Translations under genes and position numbers: made by a program
Shown here: piece by piece, positions 11,293 to 19,856 of the stretch
Numbering within the stretch: position 1 is the first letter of the stretch
Layout: each line of letters starts with the position of its first letter
Source: Paracoccaceae bacterium
GTDB lineage: Bacteria; Pseudomonadota; Alphaproteobacteria; Rhodobacterales; Rhodobacteraceae
Assembly: GCA_029244725.1 (NCBI GenBank)
Contig: JAQWQJ010000012.1
Coordinates: forward strand, 1-42,925
DNA length: 42,925 bases
Direction: 5' to 3'
Notes under the pieces: model-generated
Database searches by the model: none
Told to the model about the DNA's origin: nothing
What the model saw: the letters and a program-made list of their open reading frames with translations, nothing else

Positions 11293-11299
11293 ACTAGAG

Positions 11300-11638
11300 T
11301 TATGCGTAGGCCTCGGGCACGAATTCATTTGTTATGTAAATCTGGTCAGTGAAAGTGATGGCCAATGAAAATTTACATGCCTTAGTGAGGCAACCCTTGA
11401 TCAAGTGCTCGAGATCATCTCGGAGTCTCACCGTGAACGCGGTATCGCGATGAGGTTTTGGCAGCATAGATATGTCGACCAAAATATGTGTGTGATGGAA
11501 AATGTCGGTCAGATATGCGCGGCCTTTGCAAGCGCCTGCGTTTGGGTCGTGATCGTTAATGCATTCCTCGATAGCGCGAAGAATTTTGGGCGCATCAATC
11601 CCTAAATCGGATGAGTATTTTAATTCGGCGTGCGGCAT
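11300..11638 (-). CDS. 5-carboxymethyl-2-hydroxymuconate isomerase-like protein (tautomerase fold)
   Basis: 112 residues of the CHMI family, tautomerase superfamily. After removal of Met the chain starts with Pro (MPHAELKYS), the catalytic base of this superfamily. The spacing of EYS/KYSSDL at the start and the DQIYITNEF-like C-terminus fit CHMI proteins. The classical role is isomerisation in homoprotocatechuate breakdown, but no other genes of that pathway are here, so the substrate is uncertain. Its ATG overlaps the polA stop (TAATG), so it is probably translated by coupling to polA. Confidence 0.8.
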   Translation of the reverse strand: MPHAELKYSSDLGIDAPKILRAIEECINDHDPNAGACKGRAYLTDIFHHTHILVDISMLPKPHRDTAFTVRLRDDLEHLIKGCLTKACKFSLAITFTDQIYITNEFVPEAYA

Positions 11639-14442
11639 TAGTGAGCTGCTGCCCAGTTGCGACCCTGTCCCGCATCTACGGTAAGGGGAATATCTAGTTT
11701 GATAACGGGTTCAGCTGCGCCTTCCATTATGGCCCGAGCTGTCGCGATGAGGTTGTCTTCCGCACCATTTTCAACCTCGAAAATCAATTCATCATGGACT
11801 TGAAGCAACATTTTAGCCGGCAGCTCGGCAATCGCCTCTGGCATTCTGATCATGGCACGGCGGATTATGTCAGCTGCAGTGCCTTGAATAGGCGCATTGA
11901 TGGCGGCGCGTTTGGCAAAGCCCGCTTTCGGCCCCTTTGCTGCAATTTCCGGAGTGTTGATCTTGCGCCCAAAAAGCGTTTCCACATGCCCGTGTTCTTT
12001 TGCAAAGGCCACCGTGTCATCCATATAGGCGCGAATACCAGGGAAACGTTCGAAATAGCGGTCGATGAAGCCTTGTGCTTCGGACCGTGGGATACGCAAA
12101 TTTCGCGCCAAGCCAAAACCTGAGATGCCGTAGATGACCCCAAAGTTAATCGCTTTGGCCTGACGACGGATGTCCGAGGTCATTTCATCCAGCGGAACAT
12201 CAAACATCTCAGACGCAGTCATGGCGTGGATGTCTTGTCCATCTCTGAAGGCCTGTTTGAGCGGTTCGATATCTGCTGTGTGGGCCAGAATCCGCAACTC
12301 AATCTGCGAATAGTCTAGGCTGACTAAGGTTTTTCCTGACTCAGAGATAAACGCCTCTCGGATGCGGCGACCTTCCTCAGTGCGCACTGGAATGTTTTGC
12401 AAATTGGGATCAGACGACGCAAGGCGCCCTGTGGATGCACCCGATTGAATATAGGAAGTATGCACTCTGCCCGTATCTGCATTGATGTGCTCTTGTAGCG
12501 CATCAGTGTAAGTCGACTTAAGCTTGGAAAGCTGGCGCCAATCCAAAACCAGGCCAGGCATTTCATGTTCCGTGGCCAAGTCTTCGAGAATGTCCGCGCC
12601 GGTCGCATAAGCCCCCGTTTTACCCTTTTTCCCACCGGGCAATTCCATTTCGTCAAACAAAATTTCACCTAGCTGTTTAGGACTACCGACATTAAATGAC
12701 CGACCCGCCATTTCGTGAATTTCTGCCTCTAGGCCAGCCATTTTTTGGGCGAAGGCGTTGGACATCCGAGACAGCGTATCACGATCCACTTTTATTCCGT
12801 GCCGCTCCATCTGGGCCAACACAGGCACCAAAGGGCGCTCTAGCCGCTCGTATACTCTTGAAACTTTGGCCGCGTGCAGCTGAGGCTTGAACCGCTGCCA
12901 AAGACGCAAGGTGATGTCGGCGTCCTCGGCCGCGTATTTGACGGCATCTTCTACAGGCACGCGATCAAAGGTGATCATCGACTTTCCGCTACCCAGCAAA
13001 GACTTTATCGGAATGGGTGCGTGATTTAGGTAGCGATCAGACAGCGCGTCCATTCCGTGACCATGAAGGCCTGCATGAAGCGCATAGGACATTAGCATCG
13101 TGTCATCTATCGGGGCGATGTTTATGCCGTAACGCACCAATATCTTAGCGTCGTACTTCATGTTTTGCCCGATTTTCAACACGGCGGGATTTTCGAACAC
13201 CGGCTTTAGCGCTGCAATAACATCATCCAAAGGCAATTGACCCTCGGCCAGTTCATCTGAGCCAAAAAGATCATCCGCCCCGCCCTTTTTATGGGTTAAC
13301 GGTATGTAGCATGCCTCGCCCGCGTCAACGCTGAGGCACACGCCAACAAGATCGACGACCATCTCATCGAGGCCCGTCGTCTCGGTATCAACGGCAACAT
13401 GGCCAACGTGATTGATCCTTTCGATCCACGCTTGCAGACGCTCCATCGTCGTGACGCATTCGTATTTCTCGGCATCGAATGGCAAATCTTCGGGCGAAGG
13501 TGGTGCATCCGCAGCGCCTGCCTCAGACTCAGCAATCGCGGGTGGTTCAACCCCTGCGGCATCGGCAACACGTTTGGTGAGCGTGCGAAATTCCATTTCC
13601 GCGAGAAACGGCAATAGCACTGCGGGATCTGGATCTTGAACTTCAAGGTCATCCATTGTGAAGTCCAACGCCATGTCACAATCAAGCGTCACCAGTTTCT
13701 TGGACAGCTCAATCTGCGCTCTATTGTCGATAAGAGTTTGTCGGCGTTTTGGCTGTTTGATCTCTTCAGCGCGATCCAAAAGCGTTTCGAGGTCACCGTA
13801 TTCGTTAATCAGCAAGGCCGCCGTCTTTAGGCCAATTCCAGGGGCACCCGGTACGTTATCAACCGAATCCCCCGCCAGGGCTTGCACATCGATTACGCGC
13901 TCAGGCCCGACACCGAATTTCTCAAACACACCGTCGCGATCAACGCGTTTGTTCTTCATCGCATCGAGCATCTCAACGCCATTGCCAACCAGCTGCATCA
14001 TATCCTTGTCAGAACTGAGGATCGTGCATCGCCCTCCGGCGTCCCGCGCCTGACAGGCTAGCGTCGCTATGATATCGTCGGCCTCGTAACCTTTTACCTC
14101 TTTGCAAGCGATGTTGAAAGCGCGCGTCGCGGTGCGTGTCAACGGGAATTGCGGCACTAGATCTTCGGGCGCTGGGGGGCGATTGGCCTTGTATAAATCG
14201 TATATATCGTTGCGAAACGACTTGCCTGAATGATCAAAAATCACGGCAACGTGGGTTGGTGCATTAGGCCCTGTGTTGCCCTCAACATAGCGGTGGAGCA
14301 TGTTGCAAAATCCAGCGACAGCACCGATTGGCAAGCCATCGGATTTACGGGTTAGCGGGGGCAACGCGTGGTAGGCACGAAAAATGAAGGCCGATCCGTC
14401 GATGAGGTGAAGATGGCAGCCTTTGCCGAATCCGGTGGTCAT
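11638..14442 (-). CDS. polA: DNA polymerase I PolA
   Basis: PolA fills gaps and removes RNA primers during replication and repair. 934 residues in the usual order: 5'-3' exonuclease (about 1-290, opening HLIDGSAFIFRAYHALPP), 3'-5' exonuclease (about 340-530, with DTETTG intact, so proofreading is likely kept), and the polymerase domain. The last has motif A (SLDYSQIELR), motif B (RRQAKAINFGVIYG) and motif C (LQVHDELIFE). I chose ATG 14442, which has AGGAA seven bases upstream, over a GTG at 14469 that adds nine basic residues. Its stop overlaps the start of the isomerase gene by one base. Confidence 0.96.
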   Translation of the reverse strand: MTTGFGKGCHLHLIDGSAFIFRAYHALPPLTRKSDGLPIGAVAGFCNMLHRYVEGNTGPNAPTHVAVIFDHSGKSFRNDIYDLYKANRPPAPEDLVPQFPLTRTATRAFNIACKEVKGYEADDIIATLACQARDAGGRCTILSSDKDMMQLVGNGVEMLDAMKNKRVDRDGVFEKFGVGPERVIDVQALAGDSVDNVPGAPGIGLKTAALLINEYGDLETLLDRAEEIKQPKRRQTLIDNRAQIELSKKLVTLDCDMALDFTMDDLEVQDPDPAVLLPFLAEMEFRTLTKRVADAAGVEPPAIAESEAGAADAPPSPEDLPFDAEKYECVTTMERLQAWIERINHVGHVAVDTETTGLDEMVVDLVGVCLSVDAGEACYIPLTHKKGGADDLFGSDELAEGQLPLDDVIAALKPVFENPAVLKIGQNMKYDAKILVRYGINIAPIDDTMLMSYALHAGLHGHGMDALSDRYLNHAPIPIKSLLGSGKSMITFDRVPVEDAVKYAAEDADITLRLWQRFKPQLHAAKVSRVYERLERPLVPVLAQMERHGIKVDRDTLSRMSNAFAQKMAGLEAEIHEMAGRSFNVGSPKQLGEILFDEMELPGGKKGKTGAYATGADILEDLATEHEMPGLVLDWRQLSKLKSTYTDALQEHINADTGRVHTSYIQSGASTGRLASSDPNLQNIPVRTEEGRRIREAFISESGKTLVSLDYSQIELRILAHTADIEPLKQAFRDGQDIHAMTASEMFDVPLDEMTSDIRRQAKAINFGVIYGISGFGLARNLRIPRSEAQGFIDRYFERFPGIRAYMDDTVAFAKEHGHVETLFGRKINTPEIAAKGPKAGFAKRAAINAPIQGTAADIIRRAMIRMPEAIAELPAKMLLQVHDELIFEVENGAEDNLIATARAIMEGAAEPVIKLDIPLTVDAGQGRNWAAAH

Positions 14443-14507
14443 TTTCGCGTTCCTATTCCTGTTGCGCACAACTTTACACGAGCCTTCGCGAGGGGCCAGC
14501 CATAAAG

Positions 14508-14537
14508 AAAAGGCCGCCCGAGTGGGGCGACCCTTTT
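14508..14537 (-). terminator. Rho-independent terminator of mcl1
   Basis: AAAAGG-CC-GCCC pairs with GGGC-GA-CCTTTT around a GAGT-type loop. On the minus strand it lies 28 bases after the mcl1 stop and is followed by CTTT. It separates mcl1 from polA. Confidence 0.75.
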
Positions 14538-14564
14538 GAATATTACTTAGCCTAGGAAGAAGGC

Positions 14565-15524
14565 TTAGATGTTTGCGACCAACTCGGCCTGACGCACGAT
14601 CACTTCAGCTTGCTTCATCGACGCTTGGTCTATCAATTTGCCTTTGTAAGTTACGGCTCCCATGCCTGCGGCGTTAGCTTTTTCCATCTCAGCTAGGATT
14701 TCGCGAGCTTCCGCAATCGCCTCTACGGACGGCGAAAATACCTCGTTTGATAGCTTAACCTGTTTTGGGTGGATCGCCCATTTGCCGACCATACCCAAAG
14801 TTGCCGAGCGTCTAGCCTGAGCAACAAAGGCTTCATCATCCGAGAAATCCCCGAACGGGCCGTCGACAGGTAGAACGCCATGTGTCCTACAGGCTGCAAC
14901 GATTTTCGCTTGCGCCCAGTGCCATGGGTTGGTGAAGTGTTTTTCCCCATCACGCAGCATGTAGTAGTTTTCTTGCGTTCCGCCGATACCGGTCGTTTGC
15001 ATACCCATCGAGGCCGCAAAGTCCGCATAACCGAGACTGATAGCCTGCATACGCGGGCTTGATGCCGCGATTTCTTCCACATGGGCAATACCAGCTGCGG
15101 TTTCGATGATGACTTCAAAGCTGACAGGCTTTTTACGACCTTTCGCCTTTTCGACGGCAGCAACCAAAGCTTCCACCGCGTAGATGTCTTCGGCACAACC
15201 AACCATAGGGATCATGATTTGATCGAGACGGTCGGATGCGTTTTCAAGTACGTCCACGACGTCTTTGTACCAATGCTCTGTATCAAGTCCATTGATACGA
15301 ACCGAAAGGTATTTGTTGCCCCAATCGACGTCATGTGTTGCTTGAATGATGTTCTTTCGCGCAACATCTTTATCACTAGGCGCCACTGAATCCTCGAGAT
15401 CGAGGTTGATAACGTCAGCAGCAGATTTCGCCATTTTCTCAAACAGCTCGGTACGAGAGCCAGGGCCGAAGAGTTGGCAGCGGTTTGGGCGGGCTGGTGC
15501 AGCAGGTTGGACGCGGAAGCTCAT
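14565..15524 (-). CDS. mcl1: L-malyl-CoA/beta-methylmalyl-CoA lyase Mcl1
   Basis: Mcl1 cleaves beta-methylmalyl-CoA to glyoxylate and propionyl-CoA, and L-malyl-CoA to glyoxylate and acetyl-CoA. It is part of the ethylmalonyl-CoA pathway used for acetate assimilation when isocitrate lyase is absent. The 319 residues match the Rhodobacter enzyme closely from memory: the start FRVQPAAPARPNRCQLFGPG, the magnesium-binding NLDLEDSVAP, FEVIIETAAGIAHVEEI and GKWAIHPKQV. The ATG at 15524 is preceded by a plausible promoter. It is divergent from the dgcN operon with a 279-base spacer, so the two may share control. Confidence 0.95.
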   Translation of the reverse strand: MSFRVQPAAPARPNRCQLFGPGSRTELFEKMAKSAADVINLDLEDSVAPSDKDVARKNIIQATHDVDWGNKYLSVRINGLDTEHWYKDVVDVLENASDRLDQIMIPMVGCAEDIYAVEALVAAVEKAKGRKKPVSFEVIIETAAGIAHVEEIAASSPRMQAISLGYADFAASMGMQTTGIGGTQENYYMLRDGEKHFTNPWHWAQAKIVAACRTHGVLPVDGPFGDFSDDEAFVAQARRSATLGMVGKWAIHPKQVKLSNEVFSPSVEAIAEAREILAEMEKANAAGMGAVTYKGKLIDQASMKQAEVIVRQAELVANI

Positions 15525-15572
15525 AGTTTAGGGCCCTTCAGGCAAGGAAATTTCGCATTGTTCGGCACCTGA

Positions 15573-15599
15573 ATTATATTATTGCGCTAAACTGCTCAA
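15573..15599 (-). promoter_or_regulatory. Candidate mcl1 promoter
   Basis: On the minus strand TTGAGC (15594-15599) precedes a perfect TATAAT (15573-15578) by 15 bases. The -10 is about 48 bases before the mcl1 ATG. The short spacing suggests activator help. Sequence inference only. Confidence 0.5.
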
Positions 15600-15609
15600 G
15601 ACACTTTCC

Positions 15610-15636
15610 GCATCGCGGCGATAATTGCCGCAATGC
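15610..15636. promoter_or_regulatory. Imperfect 27-bp palindrome between mcl1 and dgcN
   Basis: GCAT-C-GCGGC (15610-15619) faces GCCGC-A-ATGC (15627-15636) across GATAATT, with one mismatch per arm. It lies just upstream of the mcl1 -35 and about 170 bases before dgcN, a position fitting a regulator site for one or both operons. It could instead be an RNA hairpin. Confidence 0.4.
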
Positions 15637-15803
15637 AGAGTTTATGCGTTCGATTCGATGGGTAACACGAACATGACGCAAGTTTCTTCTACGATTTGTC
15701 ATTTATCTAGGAATATCTTGCTCAATACTTTGTTGCGCCAATGCATTCGCAAGAATTTCCAGTTGTTTCCCACATAAATGTGCGTGCAACCAGGAGACAC
15801 GCC

Positions 15804-16805
15804 ATGATCAAAACACCATACTTATTGTTCCTAGGGGACGCCCCAGATCAACTCGCCGCGAAAGTTGCCCAAGGCATCAAAGATTGGCGCCCCGACAACG
15901 CTGTCGGTCAATTCCGTATGGAAGGCTGCAAAGCTGATGTCGGCCTAACAGACATGACACTGGAAGACGCCAAGGCAGCCGGAGCAGCAACATTAGTGAT
16001 CGGCGTTGCAAACCGAGGTGGAGTAATCAGCCCCGAGTGGAAAAAGGTGCTGGTTATGGCCTTGGAAGAGGGATTTGATCTTGCCTCTGGCTTGCACAAC
16101 CTTCTGTCCGAAGAAGCTGATCTAGTGGCAGTTGCCGCAGCATGCGGCCGCGAGTTGCATGACGTACGAATTCCTTCGGTCGAGTACCCGATCGCAAATG
16201 GCAAGAAGCGAACAGGTAAGCGCGTTCTCGCAGTTGGAACGGACTGCTCTGTCGGCAAAATGTACACTGCCCTTTGCATGGACGCCGAAATGAAAAAGCG
16301 CGGCATGAAATCGAATTTCCGCGCGACTGGTCAAACAGGCATTCTAATCACCGGCGACGGCGTGCCATTGGATGCAGTCATTGCTGACTTTATGGCGGGT
16401 TCAGTTGAGTATCTGACGCCAGACAACGACGCTGATCACTGGGATCACATCGAAGGTCAGGGTTCTTTGTTTCACGTATCCTATTCTGGCGTTACAATGG
16501 CTTTGATCCACGGTGGACAGCCCGATGCGCTTATCCTTGCACATGAACCAACCCGAGAGCACATGCGCGGCCTGCCAGACTATCAACAGCCGTCACTTCA
16601 CGATCTTCGCGATACGGCATTAACGCTCGCGAAAGTTGCCAACCCTGCCTGCCAGATCGTTGGCATTTCGGTCAATACTCAGCACATGACGGATGTGGAT
16701 GCCAAAGCGTATTTGGCCGAAGTTGAGGCAGACATGGGCCTGCCCGCGACAGATCCGTTTCGGTATGGCGCGGCCAAACTGGTAGACGCGCTGGAAGCGA
16801 TCTAA
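15804..16805 (+). CDS. dgcN: D-glutamate N-acetyltransferase DgcN (DUF1611)
   Basis: DgcN acetylates D-glutamate to N-acetyl-D-glutamate, the first step of a marine bacterial D-glutamate degradation route (family knowledge). The 333 residues carry the DUF1611 P-loop-like GTDCSVGK at 145-152, and SGLHNLLSEE near 95-104. I chose ATG 15804, which has CAGGAG at good spacing; a frame from 15741 lacks this. It leads an operon with dgcA (75 bases on) and a D-amino-acid transaminase. The pairing with dgcA is the main support for the specific name; the wider family was long labelled only DUF1611. Confidence 0.88.
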   Translation: MIKTPYLLFLGDAPDQLAAKVAQGIKDWRPDNAVGQFRMEGCKADVGLTDMTLEDAKAAGAATLVIGVANRGGVISPEWKKVLVMALEEGFDLASGLHNLLSEEADLVAVAAACGRELHDVRIPSVEYPIANGKKRTGKRVLAVGTDCSVGKMYTALCMDAEMKKRGMKSNFRATGQTGILITGDGVPLDAVIADFMAGSVEYLTPDNDADHWDHIEGQGSLFHVSYSGVTMALIHGGQPDALILAHEPTREHMRGLPDYQQPSLHDLRDTALTLAKVANPACQIVGISVNTQHMTDVDAKAYLAEVEADMGLPATDPFRYGAAKLVDALEAI

Positions 16806-16839
16806 TAGAAATCGTCGCGTATCAGCGCGGCGATTTACG

Positions 16840-16870
16840 CCTTCGGCGAAGGTATTTTTGGCAAGATAAA
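16840..16870 (+). repeat. Hairpin plus GTATTTTTGGCAAGATAAA element, copy 3
   Basis: CCTTC-GGC-GAAGG (16840-16852) runs into the 19-base core at 16852-16870, identical to copy 2. Here the core is followed at once by the GGAG that serves dgcA, so the element lies in the transcript between dgcN and dgcA and could attenuate transcription or alter access to the dgcA ribosome site. Confidence 0.7.
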
Positions 16871-16880
16871 GGAGACGCGT

Positions 16881-17846
16881 GTGCAGATCGAAATCTCTCG
16901 CGATACGTTCCAATTGGCTCAGGTTTTTCGCATTTCTCGGGGTGCTCGAACCGAGGCTAAGGTTTTGACGGTTCGTATCAGTGACGGCGCACATTCAGGA
17001 TGGGGGGAATGCGTTCCCTATGCGCGATACGATGAAACACTCGAAAGCGTTGAAGCCGAGATTGCCGGACTGCCTACACAATTTAGTCGCGTTGAACTGG
17101 TTGACCTTTTGCCTGCGGGGGCAGCGCGCAACGCAGTAGATTGCGCACTTTGGGATCTTGAGGCGAAAAAAGCTGGCAAGCGTGTTTGGGAATACGCTGG
17201 TCTATCCCGTCCCGGGCCTGAGATCACTGCCTACACATTGTCGCTTGATGAACCCGACGCGATGCGCGCTCAGGCCGCGAAGAACGCGTTCCGCCCACTT
17301 TTGAAGATCAAGCTTGGTACACCAGACGATATGCCCCGACTGGAAGCCGTCCGTGCGGGCGCCCCGAATGCCCGCATTATCATAGACGCAAACGAAGGCT
17401 GGAGCGCCGAAGTTTACGCAGATCTGGCGCCACATCTACTTGGTCTAGGTGTTGAATTGGTTGAACAACCCCTGCCCGCATCTGATGACGAGGCCTTGTT
17501 GGGTATGGAGCGACCACTGCCCGTGTGCGCCGATGAAAGTTGTCATGACCGGTCTTCGCTGACTGGTTTGCGGGGCAAATATGATTTTGTGAACATAAAA
17601 CTCGACAAAACCGGCGGCCTTACAGAGGCTTTAAAGCTTCGCGACGCGGCCATAGCGCAGGGCTACAAAGTCATGGTCGGTTGTATGGTCGGAAGTTCGT
17701 TAGCGATGGCACCTGCAACCTTGGTGGCACAGGGTGCGATGGTGACAGACCTTGACGGGCCGCTGTTATTATCCGAAGACCGCCAAAACCCGTTAAGATT
17801 TGACGACGCCGGCGTGCACCCGCCCGAATCCGGCCTCTGGGGATAA
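16881..17846 (+). CDS. dgcA: N-acetyl-D-glutamate racemase DgcA (enolase superfamily)
   Basis: DgcA inverts N-acetyl-D-glutamate to N-acetyl-L-glutamate, which then enters normal L-glutamate metabolism. The 321 residues show the enolase-superfamily layout: N-terminal capping domain, then the barrel with the Lys pair LLKIKLG, metal ligands in IIDANEGW, VELVEQP and CADES, and the opposite Lys in VNIKLDKTGG. The start is GTG at 16881 with AAAGGAG upstream. Without context it would be called a dipeptide (Ala-Glu) epimerase, which is the main alternative; the dgcN neighbour favours DgcA. Confidence 0.85.
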   Translation: MQIEISRDTFQLAQVFRISRGARTEAKVLTVRISDGAHSGWGECVPYARYDETLESVEAEIAGLPTQFSRVELVDLLPAGAARNAVDCALWDLEAKKAGKRVWEYAGLSRPGPEITAYTLSLDEPDAMRAQAAKNAFRPLLKIKLGTPDDMPRLEAVRAGAPNARIIIDANEGWSAEVYADLAPHLLGLGVELVEQPLPASDDEALLGMERPLPVCADESCHDRSSLTGLRGKYDFVNIKLDKTGGLTEALKLRDAAIAQGYKVMVGCMVGSSLAMAPATLVAQGAMVTDLDGPLLLSEDRQNPLRFDDAGVHPPESGLWG

Positions 17847-17856
17847 GGAGACACGC

Positions 17857-18720
17857 ATGACCCGCACTGTTTATTTGAATGGCGAATATTTGCCTGAGAC
17901 CGAAGCAAAAGTATCCATCTTTGATCGCGGATTTCTGATGGCGGATGGTGTCTATGAAGTGACCTCGGTTCTGAATGGAAAGCTGGTGGATTTTGACGGG
18001 CACGCAGTGCGTCTTAATCGTTCGCTCAGTGAGTTGGGCATGAACAATCCGATCAGCAAAGAGGATCTACTTGAAGTCCACCGCGAATTGGTGCGTGTAA
18101 ACGACGTGAACGAAGGCGGTGTTTACTTGCAGATCACCCGTGGTGCACCTGCAGATCGTGACTTTGCTTTTCCAGACCCCGATGAAACCCCCTGCACCGT
18201 TGTTTTGTTCACACAATCCAAGCCGGGCGTGACTGACAATGCTGCATCGCAAAATGGTATCCGTGTCATCTCGATTGAAGATCTGCGTTGGGGACGTCGT
18301 GACATCAAGACCGTGCAATTGCTTTACCCTTCCATGGGCAAAATGATGGCGAAAGCCGCTGGATGTGACGACGCTTGGTTGGTCGAAGACGGTTTTGTGA
18401 CCGAAGGCACATCTAACAACGCCTATATCGTCAAGGATGGCAAAATCATCACTCGAGGACTTTCAAACGACATCCTCCACGGTATTACGCGCGCTGCTGT
18501 GTTGCGGTTTGCCAATGAAGCCCAAATGAAAGTCGAAGAGCGTAACTTTACGATCGAAGAAGCTCAGAACGCTGATGAAGCCTTTATTACGTCGGCCACA
18601 ATGTTTGTGAACGCAGTTGTCGAAATTGACGGGGCGCAGATTGGTGACGGTAAACCGGGTTCCATCGCAAAGCGCATGCGAGAGATTTACTTGGAAGAAA
18701 GCTTAAAAGTCGCGATCTAG
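17857..18720 (+). CDS. dat: D-amino-acid transaminase (fold type IV PLP)
   Basis: 287 residues of the fold type IV aminotransferase family, which moves amino groups between D-amino acids such as D-alanine and D-glutamate and 2-oxo acids. Lys151 in DIKTVQLL is the expected PLP lysine. FDRGFLMADGVYE (22-34) and EGTSNNAYIV are family signatures. A strong AAGGAG precedes the ATG. It lies ten bases after dgcA in one operon. The likely job is collecting D-amino groups from several peptidoglycan-derived D-amino acids into D-glutamate for DgcN, or the reverse (inference). A strong terminator follows. Confidence 0.88.
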   Translation: MTRTVYLNGEYLPETEAKVSIFDRGFLMADGVYEVTSVLNGKLVDFDGHAVRLNRSLSELGMNNPISKEDLLEVHRELVRVNDVNEGGVYLQITRGAPADRDFAFPDPDETPCTVVLFTQSKPGVTDNAASQNGIRVISIEDLRWGRRDIKTVQLLYPSMGKMMAKAAGCDDAWLVEDGFVTEGTSNNAYIVKDGKIITRGLSNDILHGITRAAVLRFANEAQMKVEERNFTIEEAQNADEAFITSATMFVNAVVEIDGAQIGDGKPGSIAKRMREIYLEESLKVAI

Positions 18721-18743
18721 GCCATGTATTATGAGACTAAAAG

Positions 18744-18769
18744 AGCCCTGCATTTATGCGGGGCTTTTT
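18744..18769. terminator. Rho-independent terminator after the D-glutamate operon, bidirectional
   Basis: AGCCCTGCAT pairs fully (one G-T) with ATGCGGGGCT around a two-base loop, followed by five T on +. On - the stem is followed by CTTTT. It serves the transaminase gene and the convergent hypothetical gene at 18790. Confidence 0.92.
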
Positions 18770-18789
18770 CTTGGTCCAACGTCAAATCT

Positions 18790-19182
18790 TTAGGGCCGAT
18801 ACGTGAACTGAATACAGCCTGTTGTGGGATCAAAAGACGCGCTGTCGTAAATTGTAATTCGCTCTGGATACTCAAACGATGCACAATATTTGTACGACCG
18901 TTCGCTGATCCATTCGTATACATACGGCACGTCGTCATAGGGATCGTTGAACATTATGTCCCGCGCACAAGTATCTGAATTATCTATAATTTTCGGCAAT
19001 ACTCCACCAGCGGTTTCGGCCAAACAAAACGTCAATTCCCGTAGTTCATACAGATCCTCAATCCGCGCTTGGTCCCTGCGTTCAGCCTTGCCGACCGATG
19101 GGCCGCCTGAAACAAACAGACCTATGGCGGCCATTCCGATTGCAATAACCGAAATGACGGCAAGGATGCTATTCTTCGGCAT
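18790..19182 (-). CDS. Small membrane-anchored hypothetical protein
   Basis: 130 residues from ATG 19182 (MPKNSILAVI); a longer frame to 19224 adds a tail with no family support. Residues 5-24 form one membrane helix or uncleaved signal anchor. The rest is probably periplasmic with four cysteines (in FCLAE, TCARD, KYCAS and GCIQF) that could form two disulfides. No known domain recognised. Its first 14 bases overlap the end of the DUF5671 gene, so the two are probably co-translated. Confidence 0.65.
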   Translation of the reverse strand: MPKNSILAVISVIAIGMAAIGLFVSGGPSVGKAERRDQARIEDLYELRELTFCLAETAGGVLPKIIDNSDTCARDIMFNDPYDDVPYVYEWISERSYKYCASFEYPERITIYDSASFDPTTGCIQFTYRP

Positions 19183-19792
19183 CTTGCATCTCGCCGCGGA
19201 AATACACGAAAACGAGCGCGGCAACGCCCCCCAACAATCCGGCCTTCAAAAAGAACCTCAGTGTCAAATCACCGCTTAGCAATGCATTTAAGGCTGCGAT
19301 CAAATCGCCAGCTATAACTACGGCAGCGATGAATAAGGTGATGTAACCAAACCATTTTCGCACCGTCGAACGCCGACGCGCTGGATCTTTTCCAGCTTCG
19401 TTTAGGACGCGGAAATTCATGAAAAGGAATATCGGCACAAAAACAATCAGGGCCGAGACAGTCCATCTGACTTCGCCGTAACCGTTCCCCCAATCCGACG
19501 ACTCTGGCAGCATCAATTCAATAAGCTCAAAGCCTAGCCAATTGATGTGGAACGCGGTCATCGCAAGGGACACGAATGTCAAAGCATAAAGGAAGCTCTC
19601 TTTTGCTGAAACGTATGGCATTGGCCGCGGGATGGGCGGAGAGTTTTGAGTCTCCGCCCAAGCGCCCAATCCTTCGGCGATTTCGCTTGCTGACCATCCA
19701 GCTGCAGACAATGTTTCACTGATTTCCTCTCGGGAGTGCTGTTGCTCAAGAGAAGCCTCAACAAACTGAGCCAACCGATCTGAATTACGCAT
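19169..19792 (-). CDS. DUF5671 domain-containing membrane protein
   Basis: 207 residues. The N-terminal 45 form a helical module (RLAQFVEASLEQQHSREEI ... LSAAGWSASEI) like the short UBA-like helix often fused to DUF5671. After that come about four membrane helices (near 65-90, 107-127, 147-167 and 180-198), starting with the DUF5671 hallmark SAKESFLYALTFVSL. Function unknown. ATG 19792 has AAGGAG six bases upstream. Inner membrane location expected. The downstream anchored protein overlaps it and may be a partner. Confidence 0.78.
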   Translation of the reverse strand: MRNSDRLAQFVEASLEQQHSREEISETLSAAGWSASEIAEGLGAWAETQNSPPIPRPMPYVSAKESFLYALTFVSLAMTAFHINWLGFELIELMLPESSDWGNGYGEVRWTVSALIVFVPIFLFMNFRVLNEAGKDPARRRSTVRKWFGYITLFIAAVVIAGDLIAALNALLSGDLTLRFFLKAGLLGGVAALVFVYFRGEMQDAEE

Positions 19793-19856
19793 AACATTCT
19801 CCTTTTGCGGTGAAGGCTAAAGGAATTTACGTTTCGTGCAATGATTTGGCGCAAAA

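Larger units (their letters stand above)
10983..11299. other. Non-coding spacer upstream of acnB
   Basis: No convincing gene. A 65-codon open frame on + crosses into the acnB 5' end, has no recognisable product and is rejected. The spacer must hold the acnB promoter (read on -); a weak candidate is a TATAC-type -10 near 11080. It also holds a GGGGG/CCCCC hairpin at 11223-11237 and copy 2 of the hairpin-plus-GTATTTTTGGCAAGATAAA element. Confidence 0.6.
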
